Source: Lachnospiraceae bacterium UBA935
Lineage (GTDB): Bacteria > Bacillota > Clostridia > Lachnospirales > Lachnospiraceae
Reading direction: 5' to 3'
DNA: 64,000 bases
NCBI GenBank assembly: GCA_002293525.1
Contig: DBDJ01000008.1
Coordinates: 1-64,000 of the forward strand
The notes beneath the pieces are model-generated. The model saw only the letters and a list, made by a program, of their open reading frames with translations, was not told the DNA's origin and ran no database searches. Position 1 is the stretch's first letter. Every line of letters starts with the position of its first letter. The position numbers and the translations under genes were made by a program. Below, in pieces: positions 8,355 through 16,241 of this stretch.

Positions 8355-9443
8355 ATGGATAGCAAGATCAAAGTTTTTGTAGATGAAAGCATTATGGAAA
8401 AGGGGAAGGAAGCATGCGCCGGTTCTTTGATATTGAAAGGGTTTATCTCGCCCTTTGACGCGACGGCAGTCTCACGGCTCCGCGCTGAAGGCATCAGCAT
8501 CAGCGGCCGGGTGCCGACAGATGAATTCGGCATCGGAAGCTTTTTTGCCGATGAAGCGGAGGACGTCCCGGGAGCTGTCAAGGCAGTTTCAGAAGACCGG
8601 TCGTCTTGTGTGTTATGCAATGACGTCTTCGGACAAATCCGCCGCCAGGCGGCGCTGAACGGTCTTTCCTACATCCGGCCGACCTATGGAACCGTGTCGC
8701 GTTATGGACTGATACCGGCAGTTTCTTCAATGGATCAGATCGGGGTTCTATGTGCCGATCCCGAAACCGGAAAGAAACTGCTGGCCCGGATAGCCGGTCA
8801 CGATGAAGGTGACGGGGCGATGTTTCCTGATACAAAATATAATTATATCTCTAAGGATAGCTCATCGCAAGAGAATAAAATCCGCCTTGCCGTTCCCGAT
8901 CATATATGGACGGAAAGTGACAGGGAACTGCTGGCCGGTCTGAAAGACCGGTTTGAAACAAAGTCCATCGAACTGAAATATTATGAACTATACCGGCAGG
9001 TACTATATATCCTAAGCTGTGCTGAACTATGCAACAATACCAATCGCTACGACGGCATCAAATTCGGTTATCGAACCAAGAATTACAGCGGGCTTACGGA
9101 TCTGTACCTGAATACCCGGGGCGAAGCCTTGGGGCTTGACGCCAAACTGGCAGTGATCATGGGTGCTTTCGTTCTTTCTCAGGGCAATTATGAACAATAT
9201 TATGACAAAGCGATGAAAATCCGGCGGCTGATACGAGACAGTATCTTGTTTGATGATTATGATGTGATTGCCCTGCCGGTCCGGTGTGGCAAAACCCGGT
9301 ATGAAGAACTGGCCTGCCTCGCCCTACCGGCTCTGACGGGCCTGCCTTCTCTGACGGTTCCGGTCGGAAACAGCGGGATACAGCTGGTCGCGGCCGGCAA
9401 GCGGGAAGCGATATTATTTGACGCATGGGGAGGTATTCAGTAA
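8355..9443 (+). CDS. gatA: GatA-like amidotransferase subunit lacking the catalytic triad
   Basis: An intact 362-residue frame clearly related to GatA (RPTYGTVSRYGLIPAVSSMDQIG; RYDGIKFGYRT; LALPALTGLPSLTVPVG), but GatA is normally about 480-490 residues. The N-terminal helical region is missing. The Lys of the usual VKDN motif aligns with Asp10 (FVDESIMEKG). The GGSSGGS loop is replaced by GAVKAVS with a shortened connection. The Ser nucleophile of GSDTGGSIR aligns with Gln94 (CNDVFGQIR). All three amidase catalytic residues are therefore gone, while the frame, the ribosome site and the coupling to gatB are kept. It probably has a structural or ammonia-channel role, with ammonia supplied from elsewhere; that is inference. 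Confidence 0.88.
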   Translation: MDSKIKVFVDESIMEKGKEACAGSLILKGFISPFDATAVSRLRAEGISISGRVPTDEFGIGSFFADEAEDVPGAVKAVSEDRSSCVLCNDVFGQIRRQAALNGLSYIRPTYGTVSRYGLIPAVSSMDQIGVLCADPETGKKLLARIAGHDEGDGAMFPDTKYNYISKDSSSQENKIRLAVPDHIWTESDRELLAGLKDRFETKSIELKYYELYRQVLYILSCAELCNNTNRYDGIKFGYRTKNYSGLTDLYLNTRGEALGLDAKLAVIMGAFVLSQGNYEQYYDKAMKIRRLIRDSILFDDYDVIALPVRCGKTRYEELACLALPALTGLPSLTVPVGNSGIQLVAAGKREAILFDAWGGIQ

Positions 9444-10906
9444 TGGAAAACTATAATAGCATGAGTAAGAGCATGAAAAAATATGAAGTGGTAATGGGAC
9501 TTGAAGTTCATGTGGAACTTGCTACCGAATCGAAGCTGTTCTGCTCCTGTTCGGCCAAATTCGGAGCCGGAGCAAATGAAAATGTCTGTCCTGCCTGTGC
9601 CGGCATGCCCGGCATGCCGGCCGTTGTCAATAAAAAGGCAGTCGAACTGGGAATTGCAGCGGCAATCGTAACCAACAGCCAGATCACCGAGACGATGACA
9701 TTTGACAAAAAAAATTACTTTTATCCTGACCTGCCGACCGGATATCAGATCACCCAGTTATATGCCCCGATCTGCCGGAACGGCTGGGTAGACATTGAAA
9801 CCGGCGCCGGAAAAAAGAAAATCACCTTGAAACAGATACACATCGAAGAGGATGCCGGAAAACTGGTTCATGACGGCAGAACCGGAACCACGCTGGTAGA
9901 CTTTAACCGGACTTCCGTTCCGTTGACGGAAATCGTCAGCAACCCGGATTTCCGCACCGCCGAGGAGGTCGTCGCCTATCTGGAAAAACTGCGGTCGCTT
10001 CTAAGCTTTGCCGGCGTCTCCGATTGCAAGATGCAGGAAGGCTCTATGCGTTGTGACGTGAATATCTCCGTGCGCGAAACCGGATCTGAGCAATTGGGAA
10101 CAAGAACCGAAATCAAAAATATGAATTCCCTGCGAGCCATCGTCCGGGCGATTGAATATGAATCACAGCGTCACATAGAAGCCCTTGAGACCGGATGTGA
10201 AGTGCTAGTTCAGGAAACCCGCCGCTGGGACGACAACAAAGGGGAAAGCTTTTCCATGCGCGGCAAGGAAAATGCCACGGATTACCGCTATTTTCCTAAT
10301 CCGGAACTGATGCCGGTGGTTATCAGCGAGGAATGGATTGCAGAAGTAAGAAACCGGCTCCCTGAATCGGCCCAGGATAAGTTTGCCCGGATGACGGAGC
10401 AAATGGGGTTAAGTGAATATGACAGCAAAATCATCACCGGGAGCAAGAATCTGGCTGCTATTTTTGATAAAACTGTCGCCCGCATAAACAAGCCAAAGGA
10501 CGTTGTCAACTGGATTACGGTTGATTTATTAAGCATTGCCAAGGGTGACAATAAGGGGGAAGATGATATCGACATTGACTGCGAAAAATTTGCCGCCCTG
10601 ATATCCTTGGTTGACAGCAGTGTAATTAACCGGACAATCGGTAAAGAACTGCTGGTCAAAGTACTGGAGGAGAAAATCGATCCGGAGAGCTATGTCAAAG
10701 AACACCAGCTTGGTAACATAACCGATACCGGCTTCCTGGAAAATCTGGTCTGCGAAGTACTGACCGAATTTGACAAGTCCGTACAGGAGTATCGGGACGG
10801 AAACCAGAAAGTCTTTGGCTTCCTCGTCGGCCAGATTATGAGAAAAGCAGAGAAAAAAGCCGACCCGAAGGCCGTGAATGAGCTGTTGCGGAAAATGCTG
10901 GACTAA
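9443..10906 (+). CDS. gatB: Aspartyl/glutamyl-tRNA amidotransferase subunit B
   Basis: A 487-residue kinase/amidotransferase subunit that phosphorylates the side chain of misacylated Asp-tRNA-Asn or Glu-tRNA-Gln and amidates it. Conserved blocks are all present: MGLEVHVEL, CPACAGMPGMPAVVN, KNYFYPDLPTGYQITQ, IHIEEDAGKLVHD and DFNRTSVPLTEIVS. The C-terminal GatB/YqeY tail, which touches the tRNA, is also present. The start ATG overlaps the gatA stop (TAATG) behind GGGGAGG, so translation is coupled. An intact GatB beside a dead amidase subunit suggests selection for the kinase and amidation steps. Confidence 0.94.
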   Translation: MENYNSMSKSMKKYEVVMGLEVHVELATESKLFCSCSAKFGAGANENVCPACAGMPGMPAVVNKKAVELGIAAAIVTNSQITETMTFDKKNYFYPDLPTGYQITQLYAPICRNGWVDIETGAGKKKITLKQIHIEEDAGKLVHDGRTGTTLVDFNRTSVPLTEIVSNPDFRTAEEVVAYLEKLRSLLSFAGVSDCKMQEGSMRCDVNISVRETGSEQLGTRTEIKNMNSLRAIVRAIEYESQRHIEALETGCEVLVQETRRWDDNKGESFSMRGKENATDYRYFPNPELMPVVISEEWIAEVRNRLPESAQDKFARMTEQMGLSEYDSKIITGSKNLAAIFDKTVARINKPKDVVNWITVDLLSIAKGDNKGEDDIDIDCEKFAALISLVDSSVINRTIGKELLVKVLEEKIDPESYVKEHQLGNITDTGFLENLVCEVLTEFDKSVQEYRDGNQKVFGFLVGQIMRKAEKKADPKAVNELLRKMLD

Positions 10907-10951
10907 AAAAGCGAAGAACACCTAATGCGGATACCCTTGACGGGAGCTAAT

Positions 10952-10989
10952 AAGAGTGGAGGCAGATCTGACCTGTGTTCACTCTTTTT
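10952..10989 (+). terminator. Intrinsic terminator after gatB
   Basis: AAGAGTG (10952-10958) pairs with CACTCTT (10980-10986), followed by a T-run (CTTTTTG). It closes the T-box operon. Confidence 0.7.
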
Positions 10990-11019
10990 GTTTTATAAAA
11001 AGTTATACTAATAATACAT

Positions 11020-12225
11020 TCAATGTACCAATTCCCACTGACTTGGAAAGTACAGTTTTCTTTTTGGTTCAAACTGACGATCAAAGACTTCCACTTTATC
11101 CTTAGGAATATCATCAAAAATCTCTGATTCATAAAACTGCCCTTTGATATTTTTCATTCCGCCTTCCATCAATTCAATCGCCATAAAAGCATCAAAGTTT
11201 TTCCCTTCATTTGTGGTAATTAGAAAATGATCACAAGTACGAAAGCCGACTCTCGGATAATAATCCGGCTCTCCAAATATAACAATACCTCGATATCCTG
11301 CCGCCGTGGCCAGCTTCATAGTTTCCAACAGCAGCATTTCTCCTACGCCGCAGCCCCTCCATTCGGGTGTTACGCAAAGAGGGCCAAAAGTCACGATATC
11401 ATGTTGTTTGCTGCCATCTCGGACATAGGCTTTGGAATACATGATACAGCCAATCACTTCTCCGTCTTTACAAGCAATCCGGCTGATCTTCGGTAAATAA
11501 TCCGGGTGCTGCCGCAGTTTATGAACAAAATAATGCTCATCGCATCCCTGCTGGTGATAATTCCAAAACGCCTCCCTCGTCATATTCTCCACAGCATACC
11601 AGTCATCGGGAGTTTCCTCTCGAAGATCTAGCTCAGACCGCAGCAGTTTGTTTTTACGAGGTAAAAACCATCCCATTTCCAGACGAACCTTCTTGCTCTC
11701 CATATCATTGTTTTGATACTCACAAGTATTGAATCCGACCAGGGCAAAGCCTTCATGCAGGCAAAAGTCAACAGCATTCACATTACAGGACTGTGTTACT
11801 AATAAAATCGCTCGATACCGTTCTAATCTGGCTTGTTCCTTGGCCACCTCCATCAAGGCATGGCCTAATCCCTGCTTCTGCCACTCTTCCGCTACCCAGA
11901 TTTCTGTTACCCGCAAACGATTATTCCATTTTTCTGGACTGGTTTCAATCATCGCAATTAGTTCACCATTTTCTACGATACCCCATGCACAGGCATCTTC
12001 CAAATGCTCTTTATATAGCATACTAAAAAAACCGTCTTCCATCTTAGTATCTGTGACCAATGAATCAGACTCCTTTTTAACGATCTTAATGATAAAGCCG
12101 TTTACCCCCAATCTGGACTTCAAACATTCCAAATCTATATCAAAATATTGTTTTGAAGTGCAACGGTAATAAAGAATACGGTTCTGCCATTGCTTTTTCG
12201 TCAAATGTATTATTTCATGCTCCAT
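11020..12225 (-). CDS. Tandem two-domain GNAT N-acetyltransferase
   Basis: A 401-residue protein with two GNAT folds in tandem. The first has its acetyl-CoA pyrophosphate loop at VAEEWQKQGLGHAL (about residue 110) and CLHEGF at its end. The second has VTPEWRGCGVGEML (about residue 285) and YYPRVGF. Both loops keep the Q/R-x-x-G-x-G pattern, so both may bind acetyl-CoA. The acceptor substrate cannot be predicted. The ATG at 12225 is preferred over 12237, with GGGGG as a weak ribosome site. It is transcribed convergently towards the gatB terminator. Confidence 0.75.
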   Translation of the reverse strand: MEHEIIHLTKKQWQNRILYYRCTSKQYFDIDLECLKSRLGVNGFIIKIVKKESDSLVTDTKMEDGFFSMLYKEHLEDACAWGIVENGELIAMIETSPEKWNNRLRVTEIWVAEEWQKQGLGHALMEVAKEQARLERYRAILLVTQSCNVNAVDFCLHEGFALVGFNTCEYQNNDMESKKVRLEMGWFLPRKNKLLRSELDLREETPDDWYAVENMTREAFWNYHQQGCDEHYFVHKLRQHPDYLPKISRIACKDGEVIGCIMYSKAYVRDGSKQHDIVTFGPLCVTPEWRGCGVGEMLLLETMKLATAAGYRGIVIFGEPDYYPRVGFRTCDHFLITTNEGKNFDAFMAIELMEGGMKNIKGQFYESEIFDDIPKDKVEVFDRQFEPKRKLYFPSQWELVH

Positions 12226-12542
12226 AAGAACCCCCATAACTTACCAGACCTGTCGATAGCCGATGAACCATAACTACACTAAATGTACAGTGCGTAATCC
12301 AGCATTTCCCTCTGAAAGCCGGCTTCTTTTAATATATCGGCAGAATAGGGCATTACATTGTTCATCTGAATTGTCCCTCACGATTATTGTGTTATTATAT
12401 CAGCGAAATATGCTTTTTGCAACCGGACAAGCACCAAAACAGGCGAGGATTAATATAATAAGACAGGATATTTATTTCCCGGAAAAGCTGCTCATTTACC
12501 TGAAATCACTTTCCGATACCAAAGTCGATGAGGAGAAACACC
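12226..12542. other. Spacer with a possible acetyltransferase relic
   Basis: A 317-bp gap between divergent genes. On the minus strand (about 12282-12360) a frame reads ILKEAGFQREMLDYALYI and stops, resembling the C-terminal end of a GNAT protein. It is too short and isolated to be a working gene, so it may be a decayed neighbour of the double-GNAT gene. No clear promoter pair was identified for the plus-strand gene at 12543. Confidence 0.25.
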
Positions 12543-13208
12543 ATGAAGAAAAAAACCTTAAGAACATTCCTGCTGATAATGCCCCTTCTTGTGTTGTTCA
12601 TTACTTTATTTTTTTTGGATTTTTCTATCCGGTTATTCAAGGATACTGCCTATACAGTCGTTTACAATACCAATGTAGAGTCCGTGAAACGATTTGACAG
12701 AGAACTGTTCGCCCTGACAGATCAAGGATATACCAGTGACATGTACGGTAATCTTTACACCCTTATGATTCGTAACTATTGCGACACGCTTGGTGAAAAA
12801 GAGGCCATTGTCACTTTCTTAATGAACGAAGAGGGACAAATTCATCACAGTAATGATTACAACCGCACTTACCTGTCTGAACTGTTAAAGAGTGAAGATA
12901 ACCAGAAGATAATTAATAATGCCAATGCCGCCCAGAGTATCGGAGAGATCAAACTGGATCGCAACGGTACCGAAGAAATCTTGTATTACCACCGGTTCTT
13001 CAGCGGACCAGATTATTACTGCCTGTTTATGGGCATAGAAAAACGTGTTGTCGAAGCTAGCCTCCACATCAATGGCATCATTATTCCCATCTGTATAGTC
13101 GGTGTTCTGATTATCGTTTTAATGGAACAGATTCTCTGGCTGAAACTTTCGCCTATGCCGTCAAATCCAACGGAAAAAGCCAACGGAGGGAATGACGATG
13201 CCGATTAA
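12543..13208 (+). CDS. Membrane protein with extracytoplasmic sensor-like domain
   Basis: A 221-residue protein with an N-terminal membrane helix (TFLLIMPLLVLFITLFFLDF), about 130 residues outside, and a second helix near residues 180-200. The external part (FLMNEEGQIHHSNDYN...FSGPDYYCLFMGIEKRV) resembles small Cache-type sensor folds, but no known output domain follows; the protein ends in a short polar tail. GAGGAGAAACACC precedes the ATG. It overlaps the next gene by 11 bp, so the two form a translationally coupled pair. Function not recognised. Confidence 0.6.
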   Translation: MKKKTLRTFLLIMPLLVLFITLFFLDFSIRLFKDTAYTVVYNTNVESVKRFDRELFALTDQGYTSDMYGNLYTLMIRNYCDTLGEKEAIVTFLMNEEGQIHHSNDYNRTYLSELLKSEDNQKIINNANAAQSIGEIKLDRNGTEEILYYHRFFSGPDYYCLFMGIEKRVVEASLHINGIIIPICIVGVLIIVLMEQILWLKLSPMPSNPTEKANGGNDDAD

Positions 13209-13503
13209 TTATATTGAAGTCTTAATTAACATTATCCTCGCCTGGTTCGGCGGCTTGGTAAAACGGATCGCGGAGCTTGAGAAAAATCCCGGACGAAAAG
13301 CTTCCTTTTCGTATTATATCGTCGGTTCATTTATTTCTACTTTCGTGGGGATAGTAGTATATTTCCTATGTAAAAATTTCGGTGTCTCCCAGTTTCTCAC
13401 CGCAAGCCTGACGGCGCTGTCGGGTTATATGGGTGCTCCCGTCCTTGATTTACTGTCGGAAACAGCCAAGAAGCTGATAGAAAAAGGGGTTAAAAATAGC
13501 TGA
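13198..13503 (+). CDS. Holin-like small membrane protein (LydA/phage holin type)
   Basis: A 101-residue protein with three hydrophobic segments. The closing pattern FLTASLTALSGYMGAPVLDLL resembles phage holins of the LydA type. GGAGGG is correctly spaced for the ATG at 13198; an ATG at 13192 lies too close. It overlaps the preceding membrane gene. No phage structural or replication genes are nearby and no endolysin follows, so this is not an obvious prophage. It could be a domesticated holin or only a structural look-alike. Confidence 0.5.
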   Translation: MPINYIEVLINIILAWFGGLVKRIAELEKNPGRKASFSYYIVGSFISTFVGIVVYFLCKNFGVSQFLTASLTALSGYMGAPVLDLLSETAKKLIEKGVKNS

Positions 13504-13656
13504 AAAGATAATCAGTTCCTTTTCAGAAAATATCCCATATAGTAATACAAAAGTCTGTGCATAGAAGCGTTTCGGATACCCAGCCGAAATCCTTTTGAAT
13601 GGTACTCTTTACTAAAGGGTAAGAGAAAAGCTAAGTAAAGGTAAGCAAAGGTAACT

Positions 13657-15045
13657 ATGGAATCAATAAATAAAACAAGTATAATAATACTGACTTATAA
13701 TAATTTAGAACTGACAAAAGACTGCCTGAATTCGATTAAGGAATATACCAAAGACGCTCCCTATGAATTGATTGTAGTGGACAATTGTTCCACCGACGGC
13801 ACCGTTGCCTGGCTGCATGAGCAAAATAACTGTAAGGTCATCTATAACCAGGAAAACCTGGGCTTTCCAAAAGGCTGTAATCAAGGGATCGCCATTGCAG
13901 AAGCCGACACGGATATTTTATTACTGAATAATGATGTGGTTGTGACAAGCAACTGGTTAAAGAATCTGCAGACCGCTCTCCACAGCCAGGATAAAGTCGG
14001 GGCAGTCGGCTGTGTTACTAACTGCTGTTCCAACTACCAGGCCATTGCCGTCCCTTCCTTAGAATTAGATATCTTACAGGATTTTGCCAAACAGTACAAC
14101 GTCAGCAACCAGGACTTGTGGGAAGAGCGCATCCGACTGGTCGGTTTCTGCCTGCTGATTAAGCGCAAAGCCCTGAATGAAACCGGCTATCTGGATGAAA
14201 TCTTTTCTCCCGGCAACTATGAAGATGATGATTACTGTTACCGGCTCCGGATAGCCGGCTATTCTTTGCTTTTATGCCGGGATACGTTTATTTATCACAA
14301 AGGCAACTCTTCATACGAAAATCAGCCTTCCTATTATCAGCTGTTATATGATAATAAAAATATATTTGTTGATAAATGGGGCTTTGCATCCTACTATTGC
14401 TCTAACATACGTTATGATCTCATTTCGGCCATTCAAAAGGAAGAAAAGGAGCCTTTCCGGGTTCTGGACATCGGTTGCGGCTGCGGTTCCACTCTGCTGG
14501 AAATCAAAAACAAATATCAAAATGCTGAAATCTACGGTGTGGAAATAGAGCCGGCCCCAGCCAAAATTGCCGCTTCCATAGCCACCGTTTATAATATAGA
14601 TATTGAACAAGAAGATTTACCCTTGCCCGATGACCGGTTTGACTATATTTTATGCGGCGATGTCTTGGAACACCTAAAAGATCCTTGGACTGTTGTCCAT
14701 GAGCTAAGAAAAAAACTCACAAAAAACGGTATTCTTGTCGCAAGTATACCGAATATAATGCATATTTCAGTAATTATTGACCTGGTAGCAGGCAACTTTA
14801 ATTACAGCGATGCCGGTATTTTAGATAAAACCCACCTGCGTTTTTTTACCCTTAACTCCATGCTGGCGATGTTTGCAGAAGCCGGCTACCAAAAAACCGT
14901 TTATCGGCCGCTTAATGTCAGCACAAACGAACAACATGCCGGTTTTGTCAACATGTTCTGTTCCCTGACTTCTTTTGATAAAAAAGCTGAATTTGAAGCG
15001 GTACAGTTTTTGATTATGGCATATAATGCTGAAAAAAAGATATAA
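13657..15045 (+). CDS. Family 2 glycosyltransferase fused to a SAM methyltransferase
   Basis: A 462-residue bifunctional protein. Residues 1-250 are a GT-A glycosyltransferase: SIIILTYNNLELT at the start, DNCSTDGT for sugar-nucleotide binding, LLLNNDVVV carrying the DXD-like acidic pair, and a YEDDDYCYRL acceptor-side motif. Residues 270-462 are a class I methyltransferase with motif I VLDIGCGCGSTL and FDYILCGDVLEHL. The likely role is building and methylating a surface or flagellar glycan. No other glycan genes are adjacent, so the target is unknown. No strong ribosome site is seen beyond AAAGGTAA. Confidence 0.85.
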   Translation: MESINKTSIIILTYNNLELTKDCLNSIKEYTKDAPYELIVVDNCSTDGTVAWLHEQNNCKVIYNQENLGFPKGCNQGIAIAEADTDILLLNNDVVVTSNWLKNLQTALHSQDKVGAVGCVTNCCSNYQAIAVPSLELDILQDFAKQYNVSNQDLWEERIRLVGFCLLIKRKALNETGYLDEIFSPGNYEDDDYCYRLRIAGYSLLLCRDTFIYHKGNSSYENQPSYYQLLYDNKNIFVDKWGFASYYCSNIRYDLISAIQKEEKEPFRVLDIGCGCGSTLLEIKNKYQNAEIYGVEIEPAPAKIAASIATVYNIDIEQEDLPLPDDRFDYILCGDVLEHLKDPWTVVHELRKKLTKNGILVASIPNIMHISVIIDLVAGNFNYSDAGILDKTHLRFFTLNSMLAMFAEAGYQKTVYRPLNVSTNEQHAGFVNMFCSLTSFDKKAEFEAVQFLIMAYNAEKKI

Positions 15046-15566
15046 GCAATCGCTTTACTATTACTTTACTATTGCTTTATCGTTACATTTTTATCTATCT
15101 CGTTTTTCGTAACAAAAGTAATATATATTTCAACAACTATACCAATTAATCATTTTCAATGCTCATCAATACATTGGGACACGGAATTCTATTTGTAGTT
15201 TATATGTTGTTCAAAGTATTGTTAATCAAATATTGTCATTTGTAAACAGCAAATGATTATTCGGCTTAGACCAAGGAGTTATAACGCTTACTAAATAAAT
15301 TGTTTGAGAATTATATAAATAATATCTTTTATATCTATTATGTATAATCGTTAGTTTAAAAAATAAATATTTAAGTAATAAATCGCAAAAACCTAACGAA
15401 TAGATTTTACCAAATAACATTTGACATTCAAATCAAACCAAGCTATAATTAAAAATAGCAAAACTCAAATAATGGCACGTGCAGATATTGATTAATTCTG
15501 ATAGTGCAAGGGAAAACGGTTATCTGGCAGACATTTGCTAAGCTGACTAGGAAGCAGGTACTTCGT
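15046..15566. other. AT-rich spacer
   Basis: About 520 bp without a credible gene. At 15053-15086 three imperfect 11-bp copies of TTTACTATTRC lie in tandem just after the preceding stop codon. The rest is AT-rich. A perfect consensus promoter near its end (15421-15449) serves the XRE gene. A 64-codon minus-strand frame here has no ribosome site and is disregarded. Confidence 0.6.
15421..15449 (+). promoter_or_regulatory. Consensus sigma-A promoter of the XRE gene
   Basis: TTGACA (15421-15426), a 17-bp spacer and TATAAT (15444-15449): a perfect match to both hexamers with optimal spacing. Transcription would start near 15456, about 110 nt before the coding start. Confidence 0.75.
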
Positions 15567-15938
15567 ATGTATGAAATATTTGCAGAACTTCTAAGGATAA
15601 AAGGCATCAGGGCGGCAACGGTTTCCAAGGCTACCGGAATCCACCCGTCCACTTTCTCTGACTGGAAAAGCGGAAAAAGCCGACCGAAGCAGGACAAACT
15701 GATTAAGTTAGCCAAATACTTTGATGTTACAGTTGACTATCTGCTGAATCGGGAAGTAGACCGAACCGAGAAGAGCATGGCCGCAATTGAATGGGAAATT
15801 TACGATATTATCAGCACAAAACCGATGAAGACACTGATTACTGCTTTTCAGGCGGGCGATGATAATGACAAGCTTTCGGAAAATATCGAATTAATAATGG
15901 CTTTTCATGAGAAACGCAAACGCAATATAATAAACTGA
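15567..15938 (+). CDS. XRE-family transcriptional regulator
   Basis: A 123-residue Cro/CI-type repressor-like protein. Residues 1-66 are the helix-turn-helix domain (VSKATGIHPSTFSDWKSG as the recognition part, then YFDVTVDYLLN). The remaining 55 residues are helical and probably mediate dimerisation or protein contact. The ATG at 15567 is preceded by GAAGCAGG; a GTG at 15504 would add 21 residues of non-family sequence. It resembles phage-type or stress regulators. A perfect promoter upstream may be self-regulated, but no operator is obvious. Confidence 0.8.
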   Translation: MYEIFAELLRIKGIRAATVSKATGIHPSTFSDWKSGKSRPKQDKLIKLAKYFDVTVDYLLNREVDRTEKSMAAIEWEIYDIISTKPMKTLITAFQAGDDNDKLSENIELIMAFHEKRKRNIIN

Positions 15939-16072
15939 GGGGATCATCTGTTATTACTGAATTTATATTTATTGTTTTAAACAATATAATATGGATATAC
16001 GTTATTTAATTTATTCATATTGTCATATTTATTAACACAAAAATAATCCATATCTGCTATATAAATTAAGAA

Positions 16073-16101
16073 TTGACAGGGTTTGCTATATGTATTATTA
16101 T
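16073..16101 (+). promoter_or_regulatory. Sigma-A promoter of the opp operon
   Basis: TTGACA (16073-16078), 17-bp spacer, TATTAT (16096-16101). Transcription from about 16108 would give a leader of some 130 nt that is AT-rich. No known riboswitch signature is seen in it. The surrounding gap (15939-16241) is otherwise AT-rich and without genes. Confidence 0.65.
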
Positions 16102-16241
16102 TAATCTACATGTACCATTACTAGTTTATATGTATAGTTTTTATTTTTGTCTGCTTAATTGGAAAAACAAAACATATAATCTCACCAAGCGAGATCTGCC
16201 AAGCTTATACAAACACAAATCAAGAACAGGAGGATATTAAA

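Noticed and set aside
12263..12697. 144-codon plus-strand frame upstream of 12543
   Set aside because: It overlaps the better supported gene in another frame and has no ribosome site.
12543..13503. Prophage region
   Set aside because: Only a holin-like gene and an XRE gene suggest phage; no capsid, tail, integrase or attachment sites were seen.
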